Shown here piece after piece: positions 38,089 through 45,368 of a DNA stretch of 64,000 nucleotides. The stretch's first letter is position 1. Each line of letters starts with the position of its first letter. Where the stretch lies: NCBI RefSeq assembly GCF_005780185.1, contig NZ_VBUI01000012.1, positions 58,864-122,863 on the forward strand, written 5' to 3'. A model generated the notes under the pieces. That model did no database searches and was not told the DNA's origin. It worked only from the letters and a program-made list of their open reading frames with translations. A program made the translations under genes and the position numbers. The DNA comes from Halomonas urmiana. Lineage in GTDB: Bacteria; Pseudomonadota; Gammaproteobacteria; Pseudomonadales; Halomonadaceae.

Positions 38089-40536
38089 ATGAACCTCTTC
38101 CAACCGACCCCGATCACCCGTCTCGCCTACCGCCGCCATGCCCAGGGGCTGGGCACCTTCAGCTTGCGCCCGCTGCACCTGCCCGAGGATCTGGCACGGA
38201 TCCACGCCTGGGTGAGTGCACCCCGGGCCCGTTTCTGGGGCATGCAGGGCCACTCGCCAGAACGCGTCCAGGCCTTCTACCGCGACCTCCAGGAGAGCGA
38301 CAATGCCCAGGGCTACCTGGGGCTGTTCGACGGCGAGCCGGCCTTCCTGGTGGAGTGCTACGACCCCCGCCATGATCCCATCGGCGAGCACTACGCTGTG
38401 GCCGAGGGCGACCGCGGCATGCACTTCCTGGTGGCCCCCGCCGAGACGCCGCTGCCCGGCTTCAGCACTCAGGTGATCACCACCATCCTGGCCTTCATGT
38501 TCGAAGACGATGGCACCCAACGGGTGGTCGTGGAGCCAGACGTCAACAATCGCAAGATCCATCCGCTCAACCGCCGGGTCGGCTTCGTCTACGACCGCGA
38601 GGTCGCGCTTCTCGAGAAGACCGCCCACCTGGCCTTCTGCGATCGGGCGGCCTTCGCCGCGGCGGTGAGCGCCGAGAACCCGCGCCTGGACCCGGCCCTG
38701 GCCGCCGACCCAGCCGACGCCGCCGCCCACCTGACGCCCGAGCGCTGGGCCCGGGCCAACCGCTGGCTGATCCGCAAGGCCATCGCCGAGTTCAGCCACG
38801 AGCGGCTGTTTACACCGGAGACGCTCTCCGTAGACGCAAACGGCCCTGGCGACTACCGGCTGGTCGCCCCCGGCGAGGCGGCCGAGTACCGCTTCCGCGC
38901 CCGCCGCCTGGCCCTGGATCACTGGGTGATCGACCTCGACTCCCTGGAGAAGCGCGTCGACGGCGCTCCAGCGGCGCTCGACGCCCAGCGCTTCATCCTC
39001 GAGTTCCGCCGGCCCCTGGGCATCGGCGACGAGATGCTGCCGGTCTACCTGGAGGAGGTCGCCAGCACCCTGTTCGGCGGCACCTACAAGCTCGCCGGCA
39101 CCCGCCCCGACGCCGATGGCCTGGTCGACGCCGACTTCCAGACCCTGGAGGCCGCCATGACCGAGGGCCACCCGGTGTTCGTGGCCAACAACGGTCGCAT
39201 GGGGTTCGACGCCGTGGACTATCACGCCTATGCGCCGGAGGCCGCCGCCCCCATCACCCTGGTATGGCTGGCCGTGCACCGCGAGGACGCCCACTTCAGC
39301 GCCATCGAGGGCCTGGACTACGCGGCGCTGCTGAATGAGGAGCTGGGCGCGGCGACGCTCGCCGACTTCCACCGCCGGCTCGAGGCACGCGGCCTCGACC
39401 CCGCGGACTACCTGCTGATGCCCGCCCATCCCTGGCAGTGGTTCCACAAGCTGGCCATCACCTTCGCCGCCGAGGTGGCCCGAAACCGCATCGTCTGCCT
39501 GGGCTACGGCCTTGATCAGTACCGCGCCCAGCAGTCGATCCGCACCTGGTTCAACGTCAGCCAGCCGAGCCGGCGCTACGTGAAGACGGCGCTGTCGATC
39601 CTCAACATGGGCTTCATGCGCGGCCTCTCACCCAACTACATGCGCGCCACCCCGGCCATCAACGACTGGATCAAGGCCCTGGTCGACGACGACCCGGAGT
39701 TGCGTGCCCAGGGCTTCACGGTGCTGCGCGAGGAGGCGGCCATCGGCTTTCGCCGCGACGCCATCGAGCCCGCCTTCGACCGCTACAGCGCCTACAAGAA
39801 GATGCTGGCCTGCCTGTGGCGGGAGAGCCCGGTGCGCTACCAGCAGGACGGTCAGCGACTGATGACCATGGCCGCCCTGCTCCACGTCGACGCCGAGGAG
39901 CGCGCCCTGCTGCCCAGGCTCATCGCCGCCTCGGGGCTCGCCACCCGCGACTGGCTGGACCGCTACCTGCGGGTCTACTTCCGCCCGCTGCTGCACTGCT
40001 TCTATGCCTACGACCTGGTGTTCATGCCCCACGGCGAGAACCTGATCCTGCAGCTCGAGGACGGCGTGCCGGTGCGCGCCATCATGAAGGACATCGCCGA
40101 GGAGATCGGCATCATGAACACCGAGGTGGAACTGCCCGAGGCCGTCTCGCGCATCGCCGTGGCGGTGCCCGAGCCGCTCAAGGTGCTGTCGATCTTCACC
40201 GACGTCTTCGACTGCTTCCTGCGTTTCATGGCCCCGATCCTCGTCGAACAGGGGGACATCACCGAGAGCGAGTTCTGGGAGCGGGTGGCCCACTGCGTCA
40301 TCGACTACCAACAGGACCATCCCGAGTTCGCCGAGAAGTTCACCCGGCACGACCTCTTCGCCCCGGAGTTCACCCGTTCCTGCCTGAACCGGCTGCAGCT
40401 CAACGACCACCAGCAGATGATCGACCTGGCCGACCCGGCGAAGAACCTCCAGTTCGCCGGCACCCTGGTCAACCCCATCGCCGCCTATCGGCCGACCCCG
40501 GTCGAAGCCAGGACGACCGACGACGCCCTGGCCTGA
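38089..40536 (+). CDS. Fused GNAT acyltransferase-NIS siderophore synthetase (BibC-like)
   Basis: An 815-residue two-domain enzyme. Residues about 10-190 form an IucB/AlcB/DesC-type acyltransferase (WVSAPRARFWGMQG, FLVECYDP, RVVVEPDVNNRKIH), predicted to acylate the N-hydroxydiamine. Residues about 205-800 are an IucA/IucC NIS synthetase of the DesD type. Its motifs include GHPVFVANNGRMGFDAVDYH at about 362, MPAHPWQWFHKLA at about 444, and LNMGFMRGLSPNYM at about 505. The second domain adenylates succinyl groups and joins or cyclises monomers. The fused order is that of BibC in the bisucaberin cluster of Aliivibrio salmonicida. It starts 2 nt after the exporter stop. The product size (dimer or trimer) cannot be read from sequence. 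Confidence 0.92.
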   Translation: MNLFQPTPITRLAYRRHAQGLGTFSLRPLHLPEDLARIHAWVSAPRARFWGMQGHSPERVQAFYRDLQESDNAQGYLGLFDGEPAFLVECYDPRHDPIGEHYAVAEGDRGMHFLVAPAETPLPGFSTQVITTILAFMFEDDGTQRVVVEPDVNNRKIHPLNRRVGFVYDREVALLEKTAHLAFCDRAAFAAAVSAENPRLDPALAADPADAAAHLTPERWARANRWLIRKAIAEFSHERLFTPETLSVDANGPGDYRLVAPGEAAEYRFRARRLALDHWVIDLDSLEKRVDGAPAALDAQRFILEFRRPLGIGDEMLPVYLEEVASTLFGGTYKLAGTRPDADGLVDADFQTLEAAMTEGHPVFVANNGRMGFDAVDYHAYAPEAAAPITLVWLAVHREDAHFSAIEGLDYAALLNEELGAATLADFHRRLEARGLDPADYLLMPAHPWQWFHKLAITFAAEVARNRIVCLGYGLDQYRAQQSIRTWFNVSQPSRRYVKTALSILNMGFMRGLSPNYMRATPAINDWIKALVDDDPELRAQGFTVLREEAAIGFRRDAIEPAFDRYSAYKKMLACLWRESPVRYQQDGQRLMTMAALLHVDAEERALLPRLIAASGLATRDWLDRYLRVYFRPLLHCFYAYDLVFMPHGENLILQLEDGVPVRAIMKDIAEEIGIMNTEVELPEAVSRIAVAVPEPLKVLSIFTDVFDCFLRFMAPILVEQGDITESEFWERVAHCVIDYQQDHPEFAEKFTRHDLFAPEFTRSCLNRLQLNDHQQMIDLADPAKNLQFAGTLVNPIAAYRPTPVEARTTDDALA

Positions 40537-40587
40537 CGCCGACGAGCCAGGCGTCGTCGCCCGGGCGGCGCCTGGCTCCCCAGCGGT

Positions 40588-40606
40588 GATAACGATCCTC
40601 AGGATC
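40588..40606. promoter_or_regulatory. Fur-box-like site upstream of the ECF sigma gene
   Basis: GATAACGATCCTCAGGATC matches the 19-bp Fur consensus at 14 positions and lies 39 nt before the sigma factor start. Confidence 0.6.
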
Positions 40607-40645
40607 ATGAAACGCAACGCTACGATTCCCAGGACGGAGTCTCCC

Positions 40646-41152
40646 ATGACGGACCATCCCGATCTCGACGCCCTCTTCCAGCGTCACGCCACGGACCTCG
40701 CTGGTTACCTGCGGCGCCAGCTGCCGTGCCCCCACCTCGCCGAGGACTTCTGCCAGGAGGTCTTCCTGCGCTTTGGCCAACACCCCGCACCCGGCCGGCT
40801 CGAGGAGCCCCGGGCCTACCTGTTCCGCATGGCCCGCAACTTGGTCATCGACCATCACCGACGCTGCCGCTCACGCCCCGCCAGCCAGCCCCTGGACGAC
40901 CCTGCGCTGTGCCTGGCCTGTCCGCGCCCCTGTCCCGAGGAGGCGACCGAGCGCCGCCTCTGCCTGATGCGCCTGCGCGAGGCCCTGGACGCCCTGCCGC
41001 ACCGACTGCGGCAGGCGCTCACCTGGCACCGGCTAGAGGGGCTGACCCAGGCGGAGATCGGTCACCGCCTCGACGTTTCCGAGCGCATGGCCGGGCGATA
41101 CGTGACCCAGGCCATCGAGCGGTGTCGAGCACAGCTGGAGGGCGCCGCCTGA
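40646..41152 (+). CDS. Orphan FecI-type ECF sigma factor, iron starvation
   Basis: A 168-residue ECF sigma factor with region 2 (HLAEDFCQEVFLRF, PRAYLFRMARNLVIDHHRR) and region 4 (LPHRLRQALTWHRLEGLTQAEIGHRLDVS). The start MTDHPDLDALFQRHA has GGAG six bases upstream; an earlier ATG at 40586 would begin inside the Fur-like site. No FecR-type anti-sigma follows, and none of the three receptors here has an N-terminal signalling domain, so it resembles PvdS-type sigma factors controlled by Fur alone. The linker between regions 2 and 4 holds Cys89, Cys92, Cys96 and Cys106, which is unusual. Confidence 0.88.
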   Translation: MTDHPDLDALFQRHATDLAGYLRRQLPCPHLAEDFCQEVFLRFGQHPAPGRLEEPRAYLFRMARNLVIDHHRRCRSRPASQPLDDPALCLACPRPCPEEATERRLCLMRLREALDALPHRLRQALTWHRLEGLTQAEIGHRLDVSERMAGRYVTQAIERCRAQLEGAA

Positions 41153-41168
41153 CGCAGAAGGCAAATTT

Positions 41169-41187
41169 GATAACGATTCCCATTTTA
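41169..41187. promoter_or_regulatory. Fur-box-like site upstream of fhuF
   Basis: GATAACGATTCCCATTTTA matches the Fur consensus at about 13 of 19 positions and lies 38 nt before the fhuF start. Confidence 0.6.
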
Positions 41188-41224
41188 CTTATCATTCGCC
41201 ATCAACATCCCCGGCGGAGGCCCC

Positions 41225-41992
41225 ATGACCCAAGCGCTGTCGACGCTCTACATCGGTCCCCTGGAGGGTCTGGCGCCACCCCGGGTCACGCCGACGCCTG
41301 GCCCCGACGCCCTGCCCGCCCGCACCCTGCTCGAACCGGTCTACCTCGCCGAGCTGTTCGAGCGCTTCGGTACCCGGTACGGCCACGGCGACCGCCGGGC
41401 GGTGGCCTCGCTCTGGTCCAAGTGGCACTTCAGCGCGCTCGCGGCCCACGGCCTGGCGGCCAACCTGCTGCTCGAGCGCGACCTGCCGCTGGGGCTCGAC
41501 GACCTGCACCTCCAGCAATCTCCCGAGGGACAGACCACCGGCCTGGTCCTTCGCCATGCCGGCCGCCCCCTGAGCGAGCTTGGCGCCCTCTCGCGGTTCA
41601 CCACCCTGCTCGACGATCACCTGGTGCCGCTGGTTGAGGCCCTGGCCATGGCCACCGGGGCCTCGCCCAAGGTGTTCTGGAGCAATGCCGGCAACTACTT
41701 CGAGTACTTTGCCGGCGCCCTGGCCGACCACCCGATGGCCGGGCCGGACGTGGGCGAGCCCGCCCGGGCGCTGATGGAGAGCCGCAGCCTGCCCGACGGC
41801 CGACGCAACCCGCTCTTCCGCCCGGTGCGCTATGTCGACCCCGGAAAGGCCGACGCCCCCACCCGGATCCGCCGGCTGTGCTGTATCCGCTACCTGATCG
41901 ACGAGCTGGGCTACTGCGCCAACTGCCCGCTGGAATGTCGGCGCGGCGCCACGACGGCGAAGGGCAAGCGGGTGGCGAAAGCGAGCACATGA
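41225..41992 (+). CDS. fhuF: Siderophore-iron reductase FhuF
   Basis: Cytoplasmic [2Fe-2S] protein that reduces ferric hydroxamates and releases iron. The 255-residue product has the diagnostic C-terminal cluster motif C-C-x10-C-x2-C with Cys219, Cys220, Cys231 and Cys234, plus an extra Cys238. GGAGG precedes the ATG. Its stop overlaps the araC-type start (ATGA). Its position beside hydroxamate biosynthesis and receptor genes supports a hydroxamate substrate. Confidence 0.92.
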   Translation: MTQALSTLYIGPLEGLAPPRVTPTPGPDALPARTLLEPVYLAELFERFGTRYGHGDRRAVASLWSKWHFSALAAHGLAANLLLERDLPLGLDDLHLQQSPEGQTTGLVLRHAGRPLSELGALSRFTTLLDDHLVPLVEALAMATGASPKVFWSNAGNYFEYFAGALADHPMAGPDVGEPARALMESRSLPDGRRNPLFRPVRYVDPGKADAPTRIRRLCCIRYLIDELGYCANCPLECRRGATTAKGKRVAKAST

Positions 41993-42933
41993 ACTCGCAA
42001 CGCGTCCAGGTGCGCCCGCACACGCCCCGGGATCTGCACGCCTATGGCCGGCGCTACGGCCTCGACTACCGGGTCCCGGGCCTCTCGTCCCGGGCCGAGA
42101 CCCCGGTGATGCGCGGCCTGGTGCGCGAGTTCTCGCCGCGCCCGGGCATGCAGCTGGTCGCCTCCGACGTGGAGGTGATCCATGACTACGACTCTCGCTC
42201 GCGGGCGGCCTCGCCGCTGTCGATCATCGTCCTGCTGGCGGGACGGGCCGAGGTCGCCCAGGGCGATGAGCCACCCCTGCGTCTCTCGCCCGGCATGGCG
42301 TTGAGCGTGAGGCTCGAGCGCCACCGTGGCCTCACCGCTTGCCAACCAGCAGGCCAACGCCTGCGGGCCCTGACCCTCAGCCTCGACGAAACGTGCCTGG
42401 CCGGGCTCGGGATGCGGTCGCCAGTGTCCGATGCCTCTCGGCTACAGGCCTGGCGGTTACCCGAGGCGCTGAGCCAAGGTCTCGAACAGGCTCTCGCCGG
42501 CTCCCTTGCGGGGGCAGCCCAGCGTTTGCTCCTCGAGGGGCTGAGCCTGCAGCTGTTGGCCCACGGCGCCGACCTCGACGTCTCGCCGGCGTCGTCTACC
42601 GCCCGGCTGGCTCCCCAGGAGTGTCGACGCCTGGAGCGGGTACGCGACGCCCTCCACCACGACCCCGCCGGCAAGCATCGCCTGGCCGCCCTGGCCGAGC
42701 TTGCCGCCATGAGCCCCGCCAGCCTGAGGCGCAAGTTCCAGGCGGCTTTTGGTCAGAGCGTCTTCGACTACCTGCGCGAGTGCCGACTGACCCTCGCCCA
42801 TGACTACCTGCGCCAGGGCCATAGCGTGCAGCAGGCCGCCCACTTCTCGGGCTATCGACACGCCAGCAACTTCACCACCGCCTTCCGGCGTCGCTTCGGC
42901 TATGCGCCGAGTTCCCTGCCACCGGCGACCTGA
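41989..42933 (+). CDS. AraC-family siderophore regulator (PchR/AlcR-like)
   Basis: A 314-residue transcription factor with an N-terminal ligand-sensing domain (about 1-200) and a C-terminal double helix-turn-helix (about 215-312: LAALAELAAMSPASLRRKFQAAFGQ, then VQQAAHFSGYRHASNFTTAFRRRFG). The N-terminal domain has the IIVLLAGRAEVAQGDE sequence of PchR/AlcR regulators, which sense the cognate siderophore. It is coupled to fhuF. The first base of its TGA stop is also the first base of a tandem operator-like repeat, so it may control the receptor gene directly downstream. Confidence 0.87.
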   Translation: MNSQRVQVRPHTPRDLHAYGRRYGLDYRVPGLSSRAETPVMRGLVREFSPRPGMQLVASDVEVIHDYDSRSRAASPLSIIVLLAGRAEVAQGDEPPLRLSPGMALSVRLERHRGLTACQPAGQRLRALTLSLDETCLAGLGMRSPVSDASRLQAWRLPEALSQGLEQALAGSLAGAAQRLLLEGLSLQLLAHGADLDVSPASSTARLAPQECRRLERVRDALHHDPAGKHRLAALAELAAMSPASLRRKFQAAFGQSVFDYLRECRLTLAHDYLRQGHSVQQAAHFSGYRHASNFTTAFRRRFGYAPSSLPPAT

Positions 42934-42972
42934 GCATCGTGCATAGCCCTGTGAGCATTCGGCATACCCTAC
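42931..42972 (+). promoter_or_regulatory. Tandem 21-bp direct-repeat operator upstream of the receptor gene
   Basis: Two 21-bp units starting at 42931 and 42952 share TGAGCAT at the start and GCATA-CC in the second half (14 of 21 positions). The first unit begins at the araC stop codon. Unit 1 shares the pattern T-A-CATCG-G-GCCC with the tandem repeat at 33864-33903. It lies 14 bp upstream of a Fur-like site. It is probably bound by the AraC protein (inference). Confidence 0.6.
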
Positions 42973-42986
42973 AGGGCGATCAAAAA

Positions 42987-43005
42987 GGAATAATTATCAT
43001 TTCCT
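42987..43005. promoter_or_regulatory. Fur-box-like site upstream of the hydroxamate receptor
   Basis: GGAATAATTATCATTTCCT is AT-rich and partly palindromic, with GGAA and TTCC at its ends, 33 nt before the receptor start. Confidence 0.6.
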
Positions 43006-43037
43006 AAAGCCATACGATCTCAGAAAGGATCTCCTGC

Positions 43038-45119
43038 ATGCCGACTCCACGTCCGCTGGCGTTGGCGGTGTCGCTCGCCGCCGCCAGCATCGCCCTGACG
43101 GCCCACGCCGAAGAGGCCGAACAGCTCTCCACCCTGACCGTCACCGCCCAGGCGGCCACCAAGACCGAGACGCCCTTTAACGAGACGCCACAGTCGGTCT
43201 CAGTCGTCGAAAATGAGGAATGGGAGGCCCGAGGCGCCGAGACCGTGCAGCGCGCCGCCGACTACACTCCCGGTGTCTTTACTAACCAGGTAGGCGCCTC
43301 AAACCGATACGACTACTTGGTGCTACGCGGATTTACCGACGGTAGCGTCAATAATACTTTCCTCGACGGCCTCAAGGTGATGAGCGACGGCGGCTCCTTC
43401 AGCTCGCTGGTCATCGATCCCTGGTTCCTCGAGCGCATCGAGGTGGTCAAGGGGCCGGCCTCGGTGCTCTATGGCCGCGCCTCTCCCGGCGGCCTGGTGG
43501 CCCAGACCAGCAAGCGCCCCGAGTTCGAGCACAGCGGCGAGTTGCGCCTGGGCGCCGGCAACAACGCCCAGCGCAGCGCCGCCTTCGACCTGACCGGCCC
43601 GCTGGACGACGAACGCCGCGTGGCCTTCCGGCTAACCGGCCTGGCTCGGGCCGCCGACACCCAGTTCGGCCCGGTGGAAGAGGAACGCTACGCCTTCGCC
43701 CCCCAGCTGAGCTGGGACGTCACCGACGCCACCAGCCTCACCCTGCACGCCTACCTGCACAAGGACCCGGAAGGCGGCTATCACTCGGGGCTGCCCTTCG
43801 AGGGCACGGCGGTCGATCATGCCGGGCGTCGCATCGCCAACACCTTCTTCGAGGGCGAAGAGGACTTCGACAAGTTCGAGCGCGAACAGACCATGGTCGG
43901 CTACGAACTGGAGCACCGCTTCAACGATGCCCTGACCGGCCGTCAGAAGCTGCGCTATACGGAGTCGGACGTGGAGCTCGAGCAGGTCTATGCCTTCGGC
44001 TGGGCCAACGACACCGAGCTCAACCGCTACTTCTCCAGCGGCGATGAGTCCCTCGAGGCCCTGGCACTGGACAACCAGCTCGAGGCCCGCCTTACCACCG
44101 GGGCTGCCGAGCACACCCTGCTGGCCGGCGTCGACTACCAGCAGCGCGACAACGATGTCGCCTACGGCAGAGGCACCTTCCCCGCCATCGATGCCTTCGA
44201 TCCCGAATACGGCGCCGAGCCCACCGGCCTCTTCCCGGGAACGCCCCGCCGGCGCGAACTGGAACAAACCGGCCTCTACCTCCAGGACCAGTTGGCACTG
44301 GGGAACTGGCGACTGAACCTGGGCGGCCGTCACGATTGGGTCGACATCACCAACACGGACCTGGCAAACGGCGACGCCAGTGAACTGGACGATACCCAGT
44401 TCAGCGGCCGCGCCGGGGTGCTCTATCTGTTCGACAATGGCCTGGCGCCTTACGCCAGCTATACCACCTCCTTTAGCCCCAACGCGGCCACCGACCAAAA
44501 CGGCGACCTGATCGAGCCTTCCCAGGGCGAGCAGGTGGAAACGGGCCTGAAGTTCCAGCCGGCCGGCACCCAGGACCGCTACAGCGTGGCGCTCTTCCAT
44601 ATCACCCAGGAAAATCTGGCCACCAAGCGCGCCAGCGAGAGCTTCTTCCGCGCCACCGGGGAGATCGAATCCCGGGGCGTCGAGCTGGAGAGTCATACCC
44701 AGCTGACCGAGAACCTGCGCCTGCAGGCCGGCTATACTTACACCGATGTGACCCTCGAGAAGACCGGCGATGCCAACGAGGGCAACACCGATAACTGGGT
44801 GCCACGCCACCAGGCCTCGGTGTGGGGACAGTACCACTTCCAGCAGGGCGGGCTCGCCGGCCTGGATACTGGCCTCGGCGTGCGCTACTACGCCGATATC
44901 TACGCCGACGAGGCCAATACCGAGAAGGTACCCGACTACACCCTGGTCGATGCCACTCTGGGCTACGACCTGGCCGAGATCGGCCTCGAAGGCGTCTCGG
45001 CTCGACTCAATGTCAGCAACCTGCTCGGCGAGGAGTACGTCGCCGGCTGCAGCAGTATCAACTTCTGCTACTTCGGCGCCGAGCGCAGCGTCAAGGCGAC
45101 GGTCAGCTACGCCTTCTGA
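43038..45119 (+). CDS. TonB-dependent ferric hydroxamate siderophore receptor
   Basis: A 693-residue outer-membrane receptor with a signal peptide cleaved after AHA (residue 24), a TonB-box region (STLTVTAQA), and a plug domain (about 45-150, NETPQSVSVV, IEVVKGPASVLYGRASPGG). A 22-strand barrel follows and ends in Phe (VKATVSYAF). The late cysteine pair AGCSSINFCYFGAER is typical of FhuA/FoxA-type hydroxamate receptors. There is no N-terminal signalling domain. Directly downstream of the araC-type gene and its operator, it is most likely the receptor for the siderophore made here. A strong terminator follows. Confidence 0.9.
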   Translation: MPTPRPLALAVSLAAASIALTAHAEEAEQLSTLTVTAQAATKTETPFNETPQSVSVVENEEWEARGAETVQRAADYTPGVFTNQVGASNRYDYLVLRGFTDGSVNNTFLDGLKVMSDGGSFSSLVIDPWFLERIEVVKGPASVLYGRASPGGLVAQTSKRPEFEHSGELRLGAGNNAQRSAAFDLTGPLDDERRVAFRLTGLARAADTQFGPVEEERYAFAPQLSWDVTDATSLTLHAYLHKDPEGGYHSGLPFEGTAVDHAGRRIANTFFEGEEDFDKFEREQTMVGYELEHRFNDALTGRQKLRYTESDVELEQVYAFGWANDTELNRYFSSGDESLEALALDNQLEARLTTGAAEHTLLAGVDYQQRDNDVAYGRGTFPAIDAFDPEYGAEPTGLFPGTPRRRELEQTGLYLQDQLALGNWRLNLGGRHDWVDITNTDLANGDASELDDTQFSGRAGVLYLFDNGLAPYASYTTSFSPNAATDQNGDLIEPSQGEQVETGLKFQPAGTQDRYSVALFHITQENLATKRASESFFRATGEIESRGVELESHTQLTENLRLQAGYTYTDVTLEKTGDANEGNTDNWVPRHQASVWGQYHFQQGGLAGLDTGLGVRYYADIYADEANTEKVPDYTLVDATLGYDLAEIGLEGVSARLNVSNLLGEEYVAGCSSINFCYFGAERSVKATVSYAF

Positions 45120-45145
45120 CCCTCGCCCCCGTCCTTTCGACGATC

Positions 45146-45174
45146 ACCGGCAGCCTTCGGGCTGCCGGTTTTTT
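45146..45174 (+). terminator. Rho-independent terminator of the receptor gene
   Basis: ACCGGCAGCC, a TTCG loop and GGCTGCCGGT form a 10-bp stem followed by a T-run, 26 nt after the stop codon. Confidence 0.92.
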
Positions 45175-45308
45175 CATGTCCGGTAGCAATCGGTGATTCC
45201 TCGGGACACGGAAAAGAGCCTTCGAAGGCCTTCTCGAGAGCTTGGACCGGTCCAGTGGATGGGCTCGTGCTGATTGGACCGCAGCGCCTGCCTTCCCCGC
45301 AGAAACGC

Positions 45309-45342
45309 CAAGGGCCCACCCCGTCGCCGGGATGGGCCCTTG
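45309..45342 (-). terminator. Hairpin after the FhuE-like receptor gene
   Basis: CAAGGGCCCA and TGGGCCCTTG form a 10-bp stem around a 14-nt GC-rich loop, 26 nt past the minus-strand receptor stop. The following minus-strand bases are GCGTTTC, so termination strength is moderate. Confidence 0.65.
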
Positions 45343-45368
45343 TTGGCCTGATCGGGAGAGCTGATGCC

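Noticed and set aside
37867..39447. A 526-codon minus-strand frame across the siderophore synthetase
   Set aside because: Mirror frame of the conserved NIS synthetase; no start context and atypical composition.
41202..41210. A single TCAACATCC upstream of fhuF resembling half of the AraC operator
   Set aside because: Only one partial copy without a tandem partner; could be chance.
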